Source: Kitagawia praeruptora
Lineage: Eukaryota > Streptophyta > Magnoliopsida > Apiales > Apiaceae
Direction: 5' to 3'
Assembly (NCBI GenBank): GCA_037693485.1
Contig: CM075350.1
Coordinates: 125,920,001-125,984,000, forward strand
Length of the DNA: 64,000 nucleotides
Part shown: positions 1 to 10,999 of the stretch, in pieces
How the letters are laid out: the number at the start of each line of letters is the position of its first letter
How positions within the stretch are numbered: the stretch's first letter is position 1
Notes under the pieces: generated by a model
Databases searched by the model: none
The model's input: only the letters and a program-made list of their open reading frames with translations
What the model was told of the DNA's origin: nothing
Translations under genes and position numbers: made by a program

Positions 1-625
1 CAGAATCTATCAAGTGACTAACTCATTTAAATCTTTAGAATCATTATATATATCATTCCATTAATTTTTGATAATAAAATAACGGAAAAGATAACAAATC
101 GATGACGTGTTTCTTTACCTTTAACCTAAATTTCATTCGATATCAAATTCATTCAATATCAAATAAAAAATTCCCGAATTAATTATTGGATTTCACCCTA
201 ATTGCGTAAAGAAGATTAATTTTTCAATCATTCATTTCGATTTTAATTGTTCAATTAGTAATTGATCCTTCTCTTCACTGCAATTTATAGACGTCTTTGT
301 AATAGTTCTTCATCGTGGAGACATCTATACACATATTTGTTTGGTTTTAGTTTAAAAATTGTGTGTTTATTATTAATCTACTTAGCATACACATTAATAT
401 CTACTGATTAGGATTCCGTTAACTTTTCCATTATTTTTTTTCAAATTTAACGAAGTGATATATGTAATGATTTTAGTGGTGTAAATGAGTCCCCGTGGAG
501 ATCGGGTAGTCACTTGATAGTTTTTTTGTGAGAACGATGGGTACTTTTATATAAAACCCGATTCTATTTCCATATTTAACTAAGAATTATATCAATGTTA
601 ATTTCATTTGTGCATATATATGTAG
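1..625 (+). other. Probable intron 2 of the MYB pseudogene (partial)
   Basis: AT-rich sequence with no coding signal, ending in a pyrimidine-poor acceptor (TATGTAG) directly before MYB exon 3. The same exon border occurs in the intact MYB gene at 53354, so this is most likely the second intron. Exons 1 and 2 would lie left of the window. Nothing else is recognisable here. Confidence 0.6.
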
Positions 626-832
626 ATGGGCTGGCATAACTCATTATCTCACCGGAAGGACGGACAATGATGTTAAAAACTATTGGAATTCATATTTGAA
701 GAAAAAGGTAGACGGGGCTAGTGGTAGCAGCAGTGGTGCTGGTAGTAATATTCATACTACCACTAATGCACCTGATGAGGACTCTGACTCCTCCAAGTGG
801 CGTTGGGAGAGAATGCTACAAGCAAATGTCCA

Positions 833-1049
833 TATTAAGGAATAAAATATGAGGGTATTTTAGTCATTGTAGTGATAGGATATTGGGCTATATATAAAGC
901 CCCACTTAGCTTTATTTCAGACAAGATCAATACAATGTAGTCACTTTAATATATTCAGCTCTTTACCTATTTGTATATATTTTATCTTTCTGTTCATCCC
1001 TTTGTTCTATAATTATCTGTCTTTGATTATAAACCTATAAAAGTTATCA
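833..1049 (+). repeat. 5' LTR of the gene-carrying element
   Basis: 217-bp LTR starting TATTAAGGAATAAAATATGA and ending AAGTTATCA. The canonical TG start is TA in both copies. A TATA-like stretch (TATATAAAG) lies at about 890-898 and could drive transcription through the captured gene pieces. Confidence 0.9.
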
Positions 1050-1061
1050 TGGTATCAGAGC
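1050..1061 (+). other. Primer-binding site (initiator Met tRNA)
   Basis: TGGTATCAGAGC directly abuts the 5' LTR. This is the standard plant PBS complementary to the 3' end of initiator methionine tRNA, and it fixes the element's orientation as plus. Confidence 0.93.
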
Positions 1062-1280
1062 CTCCGGTTCTTGAGGCCTAATAATTAATCCACGAATTTC
1101 TTATCTATCATTTCTTCAAAAATAAGAACCCAGAATTGAAATCTTAAAACGAAGAATCGTGTGGATGATTTCCGGAGGATGTTGGCTACGTTGTCGAGTG
1201 TTTGTGTGGTTGTTTGTGAAAATCTTGTGAGCTTTGGGATAACACATGAAGTGTTTGATAGAAGGCCTTGGGATTAACAC

Positions 1281-1766
1281 ATGAGGTGTTTGATAAAAGG
1301 TCTAAGAGAGAAGGATTTGAATTCCCATATCAGTGTTATGTTTTGTGTTGTGGCCGCCGTTTGTACTGTTATCGTTGGTTTCTTTCTGGCGGTTGAAGGG
1401 CTACTTCATTATGCTGGAAAGTATTTGAAGAAGACAAACCAGAAGCCTCTCTTTGAAGCACTGCAGAAAATCAAAGAAGAATTGATGCTGTTGGGGTTTA
1501 TCTCACTACTTTTAACTGTATTCCAAGGCATCCTCGTCAAAATTTATGTGTCAGAAAGTTTAACAGAACACCTTCTGCCCTGCCCATTATCTGGTAAACC
1601 TGGTGAAGAGAAAGCCTCTCATTCGAAGCCAGAAACAACTTCTCATTTTCGTCGCTTGCTTGAGGAATCAGCGAAGGAAGGTTACTGTGTTGCAAAGGCT
1701 AAAGTTCCGTTGTTGCCACTCGAAGGTCTACATCACCTGCATATCTTTATCTTTGTCAGCATCTAA
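1281..1766 (+). pseudogene. MLO-family fragment captured by the retrotransposon
   Basis: A 161-residue frame reads like the N-terminal part of MLO seven-transmembrane proteins: a hydrophobic segment (VAAVCTVIVGFFLAVEGLLH), then KKTNQKPLFEALQKIKEELM and a second membrane segment LLGFISLLLTVFQ. Near the end is the conserved stretch LEGLHHLHIFIF that precedes the third helix in MLO. MLO proteins are plasma-membrane calcium-signalling proteins; some are powdery-mildew susceptibility factors. Segments that are separate exons in plant MLO genes are joined without introns here, so the piece probably came through a spliced RNA. Only about a quarter of an MLO protein is present. The frame stays open, so a short chimeric peptide could be made from an LTR transcript, but I call it a non-functional fragment. 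Confidence 0.8.
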
Positions 1767-1945
1767 TAAACATCATGGAGGCCCTCCAGTTGTTTGATAA
1801 TATTTCTAAGCAGGAGTTGTTAGCTTCCTATGTTAATAGTTCTAATATGTGGGTAGTTTATCTCTGCTCTCTGTGAGTGTGACATATACGTCACTTCAAA
1901 CTGTTAGTAAGGGAGCTATTCAGCATACTTGATGATGCTAGTGAA

Positions 1946-2541
1946 ATGAACTATCTTTATGGACAATATCGAAAGTTGGCAGGTCATTCTCAGGGAAGTT
2001 TTATTGGACCAAAAACAAATTGGTCTAACACCAGTCTCCGAACTGAAGCTACAGGGTATGGATTAGTTTTCTTTGCACAACTTATACTAGCAGACCTGAA
2101 TAAAGACTTAAAAGGACTAAGATGTGATGTTAGCGGTGCTGGAAAGATTGCAATGCATGTCTTAGAGAAGCTTATTGCTTATGGTGCTCTACCGATCACA
2201 GTTTCAGATTCGAAGGGTTATTTGGTGGATGAAGATGAGTTCGATTTCATAAAGAAGGTTCAAACATGCCCTGCACCCCAAAGCAGCTGATGTATTAAGG
2301 AATGCTAATGTTCTAATTGCTCCTTCAATGGCTGCTGGTACATGAGGAGTAGTTGCTGGAGAATATGAACTAAAAGAGACCAACGTAAATTGGTCCCCTG
2401 AGGACTTTGAATCTAAACTTCAGGAATCTATGAAGCAGACAGACATATCAGAGAGCTCTTAAAACAGCAACAGATTTCGGTTATCTGAAAGAGAGTCCAG
2501 AGGCCTTATTACATGGAGCACTCATCTCAGCATTTTTGACA
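1946..2541 (+). pseudogene. NADP-type glutamate dehydrogenase fragment captured by the retrotransposon
   Basis: The frame from 1946 reads as the middle and nucleotide-binding part of glutamate dehydrogenase: YGQYRKLAGHSQGSF, SLRTEATGYGLVFFAQLILA, LRCDVSGAGKIAMHVLEKL and VSDSKGYLVDEDEFDF. GAGKIA corresponds to the Rossmann glycine motif GSGKIA. Reading breaks near 2260-2290. Further frames carry the C-terminal region (NVLIAPSMAAG, WSPEDFESKLQES, RALKTATDFGYLKES) to about 2541, with a stop at 2342 and frameshifts. The enzyme interconverts glutamate and 2-oxoglutarate plus ammonia. No introns interrupt the homology, again pointing to a cDNA origin. It lies 180 bp downstream of the MLO piece in the same orientation, so one LTR transcript could contain both. 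It is not a working enzyme. Confidence 0.85.
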
Positions 2542-2693
2542 GTTGGGAACAACTTGTCTGAACTACGGTGTGTATAGGATTCAGCTGCATATCCGATAAG
2601 CTACCAAATGATCCATGTTTTTCAGTCAGTACCCTGCAAAAAGGGTAAGGTAATGAATTTATGTGAAGCTGAAGCAGCAAAATGAAATGATCC

Positions 2694-3032
2694 TTGGGGA
2701 ATCTTCGTAAGAAGCTAAAGCGTGGTGCTCCAACTGCAGCAAAACAACTCAAGCAGACTGTCAGTGACATAAAGCATGACGTAGAGTCGCAAATCCGACA
2801 GACTCATCAAACTGGCTTCAGGGTAAAGAAAATTGTGAAGAGAATAAAGAAGCTCCACATCAGTGGTCTCAACAATGTTATAAATTCAGCAACTGTTGTT
2901 GTCCTTATGAAAACCAGAAGAACTGGAACAAAGAGGTTCACAGCTTCTGCATCAAGTGCTAAGATGAAAATCCTTGATGGCACTGCAAGATTTGTAGAAC
3001 AGAATGGGATCAAACAAATGTTTCCAGAATGA
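2694..3032 (+). other. Unrecognised segment inside the LTR element, 112-codon frame
   Basis: A lysine- and arginine-rich open frame (start MGNLRKKLKRGAPTAAKQLK) lies between the GDH piece and the 3' repeats. I recognise no domain. It may be a third captured host sequence read in the wrong frame, or chance. Only its position between the captured fragments and the 3' LTR suggests an acquired origin. Confidence 0.35.
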
Positions 3033-3269
3033 ACGAGGAGAAAATCCTTGTCTGCAGTCAAGCAAAAAATGTGCAGAAATGTGCATAGCGGAGGGTACAT
3101 GAACGAAATGTGCATACTCGAGCTAATATTCTACAGCCTATGCTGTATTGTGCCTTGACTCTACTTTTGAAGTCCACCAAATTCTGTTGAGGTAGGCCAT
3201 TGAGCCCTTGAAAAACCGCTTGGAGATAGAAATTACTGGGGACGAAGAAGAAGAGAGATTGAGAGCGAA

Positions 3270-3660
3270 ATGAAGCCAGTGCCTGAAGCCCGAGCTAGAG
3301 CCAGAGCCAAGAAGCCCGAGCCAGCGCCAGAAGCCAGAGCTCAAGACACAGTCCTCAAATGGCCAAAGAGCCAGGACATGTGAACATATAGTTTACAGCA
3401 AAGTCAGGGTCCTTGAATGACAAACAAAGCCAGGATTCCTTGAATGACAAGCTTAAACTAGTCCTCGAATGGCAGGGAATTGGAGTCCCTTGTCAGGACA
3501 TTGACGTGCTCCAACAACAAGTCCTCGAATGGCAACAAGTTCTCGAATGGCAGGGAATTGGAGTCCCCTGTCAGGACATTGATGTGCTCCTACTGGCCGG
3601 ATTTGGAGTCCCTGTGTCAGGAATTGATGTGCTCCAATTATTCAAGGAAAACAGTCTTAG
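3270..3660 (+). repeat. Short tandem repeats before the 3' LTR
   Basis: At about 3270-3350 a degenerate GCCAGAGCC-type repeat runs for roughly 80 bp. At about 3410-3645 a longer degenerate unit recurs two to three times; each copy contains TCCTCGAATGGCAGGGAATT or part of it, then GGAGTCCC and CAGGACATTGA. Such arrays are common upstream of the 3' LTR in non-autonomous plant elements. Confidence 0.75.
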
Positions 3661-3754
3661 AAGTGTGGTTTTATGACTGCAAAGGATTATGAGTTTTTTG
3701 TTGATATCGTTGGAGTTCAAGCCAAGAGCTTCACGATGTTCCCGCTCTTAGCTT

Positions 3755-3763
3755 GAGGGGGAG
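3755..3763 (+). other. Polypurine tract
   Basis: GAGGGGGAG directly precedes the 3' LTR, the expected plus-strand primer of an LTR retrotransposon on this strand. Confidence 0.85.
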
Positions 3764-3980
3764 TATTAAGGAATAAAATATGAGGGTATTTTAATCATTG
3801 TAGTGATAGGATATTGGGCTATATATAAAGCCCCACTTAGCTTTATTTCAGACAAGAACAATACAATGTAGTCACTTTAATATATTCAGCTCTTTACCTA
3901 TTTGTATATATTTTATCTTTCTGTTCATCCCTTTGTTCTATAATTATCTGTCTTTTATCATAAACCTATAAAAGTTATCA
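3764..3980 (+). repeat. 3' LTR of the gene-carrying element
   Basis: Second 217-bp LTR, equal in length to the first and differing at about five positions, for example TTTAATCATT against TTTAGTCATT and a small cluster near 3955. Confidence 0.9.
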
Positions 3981-4434
3981 CATTTGGCAAGGAAAGCTCT
4001 ATCGGATGCACTCTCTCTTCCCCCCCAAGCCTCTGTTCATGATCACAATGTTATTTCTCCTTCTCCACCAGTGCCTACTCCTAATTCCAATGACCCCCAA
4101 CTGAACCTGGGCTTGGCTCCCCAATTCCGGCGGCATCAGCACCATTGTTGTCATCGGGATGTATGAGCTTCAAGCCACCTCATGGCTGGAACCAAAATGC
4201 CAATCAACAGCAGCTGATGATTCCTGCAGATTATCATCAAATCCGCAGCCAAGCAGCAGGCATCACTCAGGCGTTTAATAACTCAACTACTGATCGATAT
4301 GTCTTCAACTGTGAAAACATAGCGTTATGGCTACGGAGTTGGAATGAGAAGACTCCTAATTTAAGGGTGGATAATGATTCTGCTCGTCATCCACCTCTGC
4401 CTCCTACTGCAGTTTTTCCTAATGGGCGGAATTA

Positions 4435-5073
4435 GGCTGCCTGCTTGCTGCATATGAAAATGTCTATTCCTTATGATCAGGCTACTTGGCATTCTTTCGA
4501 TTTTTCTTTAGCTTTGAAATGTACTCCTTTTTTATTTTCTTGTGGCGCAGATGTATTAGTAGTGTATTGTTTTTTTTTCATAAACTGCATAAATTCCTTG
4601 TGTTTGCTGGATACAGTCCTCCCTTTGACGCCTAAGAGATTTAAGTTCCTGTATTTCAGTTAAGATATTTTAGTTCTTGTATTTCAATTTATTTTTAAAT
4701 ATAAAGGACCTCATTTTCAATTTCAAGAATGTAGTTGTTTGTTTCGTTAAAGTAATAACTCGTTTAAGGATTTTATGTTTCACCTGCCATGTTGTAAGCT
4801 GTTGCAAGTCAATGACAAAACAAATATAATACAATTTAATATCCAAAAAGTTTTTTTTTTCAAATCATGAAATATATTATGATACCCCAAGTAGAAAGTT
4901 TGGGAGGCTATTGCACTAACTTTATATTTGTAAACTAATAATTAACATCCGTTATTTGATCAATTTCGATTTAGCGAAAATCAAATTCAAAATGTAAACA
5001 ACTTTTAGCATTAGGGAAAGGGAAATTGTATTTTGTTATTTTCTTTATTTTTTACTTGCCATTTTTATTTGTA
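4435..5073. other. MYB 3' UTR and AT-rich spacer
   Basis: The first 300 bp resemble the 3' flank of the intact MYB gene at 54276-54480 (shared CTTGTATTT and AGGACCTCA blocks), so this is the ancestral 3' UTR. After that I see only AT-rich sequence up to the MITE. Confidence 0.55.
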
Positions 5074-5634
5074 GGGAAATTCTTAATGGTACCCTTTTAG
5101 AATTGACTTTTCTAAATGGTACACAAAATAGTTTTGGCTTCCGAATGGTAGCATTATACTATTATGTCATTCTTTGTAGTACCCCTACCGTTAACCTCCG
5201 TTAGTCAAACGTTATGTTTTGGGTACCATTTGTAAAAGCCAATTCTAGAAGGGTACCATTGCTAATTTCTCTAAAATATATTATTCTGATTTTTTTATCC
5301 TATTATTCTAAAAATTTAGACATATATACGTATTAGACTAAATATAATTTCTTAGCCAGGTTAGATTAAAATGAGGGAAATTTGATTGACTGAAATTGGG
5401 GATAATTAAATTCAGTATAATCGGGATTTAAAAATGGAGTATCATCTCTAACTAAACAACGAAGAATCTCATTTGTTTCAATCCAAGTGCATCTTCTCAT
5501 TACTCTATCTATCTTCCATTTTCTCATTACTCTATTTATCTTCGATCATCATATAAATGCGAAGAGGCAATTTTTAGAATAATAGGATAAAAAAAATCTA
5601 AATAATATATTTAAGAGAAATTATCAATGGTACC

Positions 5635-7019
5635 TGTTGTGGGAGGATTTTAGCACAACTACGTGGAGGCCGTTGCTGGAATAGCGCCGTAAAATATGGA
5701 ATCTCTCAACTGCCCGGAAAGGCTCGCAATCGGAGATTTGAGGCTAGCCGCCCAGGAAGGCACACGGCTAGGGGTTACCGAAGAACACGGGAAGGTGTTT
5801 TTGTGATGATTGGGACTGAATCTACGGGATAGAGTTCAAGGACCATCTGTTGGCCAGCCAAGAACCCTAATTTGACTGTGTCACACAAGAGTGCACATGC
5901 TCTAGCTACTCAAGGAGTGTAAAGTGTCGAAGAAGATCCCGTAAACTGCCTACATACCACTATTTATAGTGGATCAAGCCCCGATGTAGTTCTTGATTGA
6001 TAAGTTTGATCGTTTGTGATGATTTATCCTCTCTCCAGTGGGATAATGACTGTTGTTGCTGATATAAATCGTGTATCAACTGATTGTGATGTAGTTATCA
6101 GGTTTCCAAGCCTTATCAGGACTGTTGGAAGCCTATCCACTGATGTTTATCTCATGAATGAAGGATTTATCATGTATATATGATGTATATCCTCGAATAA
6201 CTGAATAATTATCCGTTTAGAGGTGTATTTCAGCTGTAGAGACGTGCTCCTAAAAAGTAGGAAGTGTGCCTTATCTGAATTGGCAGCCTAATCAGGCTTC
6301 CGGCGGAAGCTGGGGGTACCGCCCGGTAGCCTGGCTCCGATACCCCCCCGGTAACCTGAATCCGATAGCCCAAGTATGAAAGCCATACTGGAAGCCTTAT
6401 CTGATGGCTGTCCTAGTCTGAATATGTGTTTCTGCCAGGCTTCCGGGGAAGCTGGGGGTACCACCCGGTAGCCCCTCCGGTAACCCAGTTACGGAAGCTA
6501 TGCTGGAAGCCCTCTCTAATGGTTGTCATTGGCTATGGATGAGACTATCCCCGGGACCATAAGCCTTATATTCTTTCAATGTTCATCGCAAGGTAGCCCC
6601 TCTGGGGGTACCGCCCGGTAACCCAAACTATGGCAGCCCCTTTGGTAAGCCGGTTATGGAGGCTATCCTGGTAAGCCATGTCTGGTAGCTGTACTGGAAG
6701 CTATGTAATGATGTCTATGGGTTGTGGATCATCCATGGGAGGCCATTCCCAGGACCCTTATCATCATATCTAGCTGTTACCCATCTCATGGCAGCCCCTA
6801 TGGTTTGTCATAGGCTCTTGGAAGCCTGTTATCCGGGAGCCATGCCATTCGGGAGCCCTTCTACCCGGGAGCCCTATTATCTTGGGAGCCCTATTATCAG
6901 TTTTCATTGGTTACCACGGGTACCCTGGAAGCCCTCTAAAACATCCTCTTTCCTTGTGGATTGGACCCAAAACTCATCATGGGCCTAAATCTGATCCATG
7001 CAAGATTTTGGTCACAACA
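5635..7019 (-). repeat. 3' LTR of the outer gypsy element
   Basis: LTR of 1385 bp. A minus-strand TATA-like box (ACTATAAATA) sits in a small palindrome at about 5957-5972. The inner half (6290-6960) is packed with degenerate GGAAGCC, GGTAACC and GGGAGCCC motifs. Open frames here are compositional artefacts. Confidence 0.9.
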
Positions 7020-7031
7020 ACTACCCCCCGG
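7020..7031 (-). other. Polypurine tract of the outer gypsy element
   Basis: Read on the minus strand, CCGGGGGGTAGT directly abuts the LTR end. It matches the purine tract of the inner gypsy element (CCGGGGGGTACT). Confidence 0.8.
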
Positions 7032-10000
7032 TTCCTTGAAGCATGAGTGCAAGAGGAACCAGAACAAGGTAAGGTCCAATCCTTTCTTATTATTCTCTCG
7101 GAGAAGTACACATCTTCCACATCGTGTTCCCAAGCTTACATGAGCTAACTCGGCATAAGAAACAGGAAACACTCTGCTTCTGCATGCATATTTCAATGTG
7201 AGTTTTCAAATCAAGGATATCTTCTATTCACTTCGTTTCATTCGTGGTACTCCGGTTGGCATCATATCATGGGGCTACCGGCTTCTGGCATTTCTTTTTT
7301 AAACATCATGACTTTACATTCTGAGATGCTTCCTTTCTCTACCAAATTGGCCTTCAAATAAGAATCTTTTGATGTCTAGAAGCTTCTGTGGTTGCAGGGA
7401 TGCCTCAAGCATCCAAAACCTGGGCTACCAAGACAACTAGAAAAAGAGATAAGTAACTAGGGCTAAGTAGCCCTTAAAGACAATGCACAAGATCACACAT
7501 ATTTGATGCATACAGGAAAGTATGAATATGCTAGTGCAAATGATTTTGTAAAAAATGTATGTTGCCACTTCTCCAATCAAGTAGGACCTTGGCGAACAAA
7601 CTTTTTCAGGCATTGTGCCACAATTTTCAGATGTTTCCATTATTCCAACGCATTGGATCCCCAAAGAAATTGTTGAGTATTTTGAGGACTTCTCCTATAA
7701 TGAGTATTTTGAGGACTTCTCCTTTAATGAGTATTTTGAGGACTTCTCCTATAAGTTGTAAGTGATTTGTACTCACATGAATTTTCAGGAGGCAACACAT
7801 AATCTCATATGTGCGCTTATATCATTAATAATCTTGTATGCGTGTCTCAAGGGGAACCAATGGAAGGTCGTGGAGACACCTTCAATCGCTGCCATGTCTT
7901 TCCAAGTGGTAACATGTGGGGCATATAGCGTGCCTAGGTACCTACTCGACAGTTTCAGCTAGCAATTTTGAAAAAATGTTTATAAAAACACATGCATTGT
8001 GTAAATCATGATGATTTTCATGTATTGGTTCAGGTATAATTCAGATCATGTAGGCATATTCATATGTTTGTGAATTTATGCAAGGCAAAACAATGATCTT
8101 TCTGACAGAACATGCATCTCAGCAAAGCTTTCAGATGAATGTTGAAAAATCTTCTTTATAAGTGTGGAAAACATGCATGATAGTGAAAATGCAAAGGCAA
8201 TAGAGTAGAACTTATCTTTGTTCTTATCGTGTCGATCCGGATTCGGGTTTCCGTTGCTGAACGTTGAGGGTGGAAGCCCCTTGTTTCATGTGAACTTCTG
8301 ATGGGAACCCCTTTTTCCTCTTTGTGGTTGGGTGTTGGGGAACCGAGTTACCCCCCGAGCCCTTAGATATCTTTCTCATGTAATATGTCAGCCCATTCCA
8401 GCTTTAATCTTACTTTTGTGAAGTCTAGAAGTTGTTGGCTGTAGCTGATCATCAATGAACCTGCAAGCTGTTTGACAGAAGATGCAGAATGGAAGCTACA
8501 ATCTGGAAGCTATTAGTTGGAAGCTGTTAGCTAAAAGTTTCAAGTAAGTATCAAGGAACCTGCATACCATTAGTTGCAGATGAATATCAAAGAAATCATT
8601 AGTCGTTAGCTATAAGTAAATAACAAGGAAACTTGTTAGCCATAGGTAAACATCATGGAACTCGGAATCCATTTGCTTCAGGTGAATATTAATCATCCTG
8701 CAAGCTATTAATTGCATATAAATAATATGTAAACAGTCAGCAATAGGTATATAGCACGAAACCTATTAGTAGTAGGTAAACAGCAAGGAACCTGCAAGCT
8801 GTTAGTTACAGGTGAATAACATTAACCTTGCATGCTATCCATTGCAGGTGAGCACTAAAGATATAGGCTAGCCATTAGCTACATATAAACATTCAAGGAA
8901 TTTATTAACCTCAAACATTACTTATCTCACAATACATTTTCTAGTGCATGCCTGATGTTCATCTTATGTATCCTAAATGAGTGACAACATATGTATTGCT
9001 TAGGCAGTATCTAGACATGTTAATAACATATTTGAATTTTAGTAGGCAAGAGTCATTTAGCATCATGCAGATATTCATGTAGTAGAGTCACATAGGATGC
9101 ATAATGAAAGATATCTTGTAGGTCTTCCTAATCATCTTGACTTAATACCTTTGGCATATCAAATTCTCCTATTCACGCAAGGATTTCAATGAATTCGGCA
9201 TATCAAAAAGTTATAATCTTAAGCCTAAGGGATAATCATTTCACATACTTATCATAGAGTGCAATTTCATGCAATTAAAGAGGGTTTAGTTTCTCACATA
9301 CCTGTGTAATTTGGTTATGACGTGTGTATTTAGACGCATCATAAATATTACCTCGTCTCCCTCATAGGAGTAGCGAAGGAGCTTACAACTTTGAAACCTT
9401 CAATTGTTTCAATGGTAACCCGTAATGACTGTTCATATGCAATGTGGGTGACTGGAACCCTGCCCTTCGAGATTGCAGTATTCATCTAAGAGCTTCCACC
9501 GTGACATCTCGTCTTGGTAGCCCCGCCTTGGGATACCCATCCTGGATGCTTCATCTTGGAAACCCCATCCTGGGATCCTCACTCTAAATGTTTTATTCTG
9601 GAAGCCCCATCCTAGGGTCCCCATCTTGGATGTTTCGTTCTTGAAGCTCCATCATGGATGCCCTAGGTTCAGCAGAACCTTCATCCTGGAAGCGTTTTGG
9701 TTCAGGAACCTTGTCTGGCGTAGAAAGTGTTAGAGCTTCCATCTTGGAACCCCAATATTCAGGAACCATTTTTGGAGTAGGAATCTGCTCATCTTCTAAA
9801 ATCTGCTCAGCTTTGAAAGCTAATCCTGCAAAACTTTGTAAACTCTACCAACAGGAACCTTAAAATTTAATCATTAGGTTGGTTGGTTTATAAACTAATT
9901 GTTATCTAGTTTTATGAATGTATGCATATTGCATCTGATAGGGCCATCTTATTATTAGTCTTAGACATATGTTAATGGCATCTATATCCATCACTAGGTA

Positions 10001-10990
10001 ACCTCTTTCTATCACTTAACGTTTAAAGTGCATGTGTTACTATCTAGAGCATAAGTAACTTAGTAAAATCTGTTTAGACATTAGGCCTACCATTCAAATT
10101 CTAAAACGCTTAAGCAGTTATATTCAGGCTAAGGCATTCTAGCTAAGCCTAAATCTGATTATTAGGGACTAACCATTAACTTAGTGTCGTAGTGAATGGT
10201 TTCCTAAGTAAGCGAGGTGCTCGAAGTTTGATAGGATTGTGTACTATGAAGAGAATACTACTCTACAAGTAAAAATGATAATCAAGTTAAGCTTCCATAC
10301 GGGAGGTAACCTTTGCAAGTCAATAAAGGGGATCATAGATCTACATATAAATGCTTAATCACTTTTCTTTTATAGCCATAAGGTATGCATATGAATTCTT
10401 TAACTAAAGATTAGTGGATAAGCTAATTCTTTTAATAGCAAGCTTGGAAGAGTAATAGAGTGTATGAGCATTACCATAATTCAAAGGAGTAAGTTTAGTC
10501 TTCACATACCCGTATAGGTTGCTCAAAAGCGTATGGGGTTGCATGTACCTTATCCCTTGAGGTTGCAACTTCCGTCTTAGGGGCTTCCGTTGCGGGAGCT
10601 TGTCACCCGGAAGCCTGACTTTGGGAGCCCCATCTGGGAGCCCTGCTTGTGGAAGCCTAGCACCGGCAGCCCAACTTGGAAACATTTGTTCTGGGGCCCT
10701 ATCCTTAGTCCGCGTGGTTGCCACCCTGGGTGTGGGGGTACCGTCCGGTAACCCTATAGGTCCTGGAAGCCCGCAGTATGGAAACCTGGCTCTGGGAGCC
10801 TTACTGGCGGTAACCCATTACTGGTAGCCTGGGTGCCGGAAGCTCGACCTGGGAGCCTTCATTCCGGGAGCCCCAATTATTTTATGAAATCGAGTGTGAT
10901 AATGCCATGTAAGCCATTCCTGCAAGGCTACATTAGTAAAATCTTTGATAATCCATACGAGTTAACTCTTGTAACCACGTAGGTTAGTGA
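7032..10990 (-). other. Non-coding 3' region of the outer gypsy element, repeat-rich
   Basis: No gene is supported here. Visible structures are three copies of a 27-28 bp unit containing GAGTATTTTGAGGACTTCTC at 7672-7755, and a degenerate unit of about 50 bp around AAGGAACCTGCAAGCTGTTA at 8455-8910. At 9450-9780 and 10590-10870 there are GGAAGCC-type blocks. An extra polypurine-like site occurs at 8348-8359. The short open frames are low-complexity products of these repeats. Confidence 0.7.
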
Positions 10991-10999
10991 TTGAAAGAT

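Larger units (their letters stand above)
833..3980 (+). mobile_element. Non-autonomous LTR retrotransposon carrying host gene fragments
   Basis: Two direct repeats of 217 bp bound a 2.7-kb interior. A primer-binding site matching initiator-Met tRNA follows the left LTR and a purine tract precedes the right LTR, so the element is a complete insertion on the plus strand. No gag, protease, integrase, RT or RNase H is present. The interior holds intron-less pieces of an MLO gene and a glutamate dehydrogenase gene, an unrecognised third segment, and short tandem repeats. The LTRs differ at only about five positions by eye, so insertion was fairly recent. Size and tRNA primer fit a TRIM or copia-like derivative moved in trans. 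I could not find a clean 5-bp target duplication; the flanks share only CA or CAT. Confidence 0.88.
626..4434 (+). pseudogene. R2R3-MYB transcription factor, last exon, split by a retrotransposon
   Basis: Exon 3 begins at 626 with the end of MYB repeat R3: WAGITHYLTGRTDNDVKNYW, the usual third helix ending in the last R3 tryptophan. Reading continues to 832, where the LTR element begins. It resumes at 3981 (HLARKALSDALS), matching uninterrupted codons of the MYB gene at 53354-54275. A frameshift near 4130-4150 breaks the resumed part. The tail then continues in another frame (LSSGCMSFKPPHGWNQ, FNCENIALWL) to a stop at 4432-4434. Family members are nuclear DNA-binding regulators. This copy cannot give a full protein because of the 3.1-kb insertion and the frameshift, although a truncated protein ending in the LTR is possible. 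It is a close paralogue of the gene at 52697 but lacks that gene's internal 174-bp duplication. Confidence 0.88.

Noticed and set aside
832..3985. Target-site duplication of the gene-carrying LTR element
   Set aside because: The flanks share only CA or CAT; a convincing 5-bp duplication is not visible, so none is annotated.
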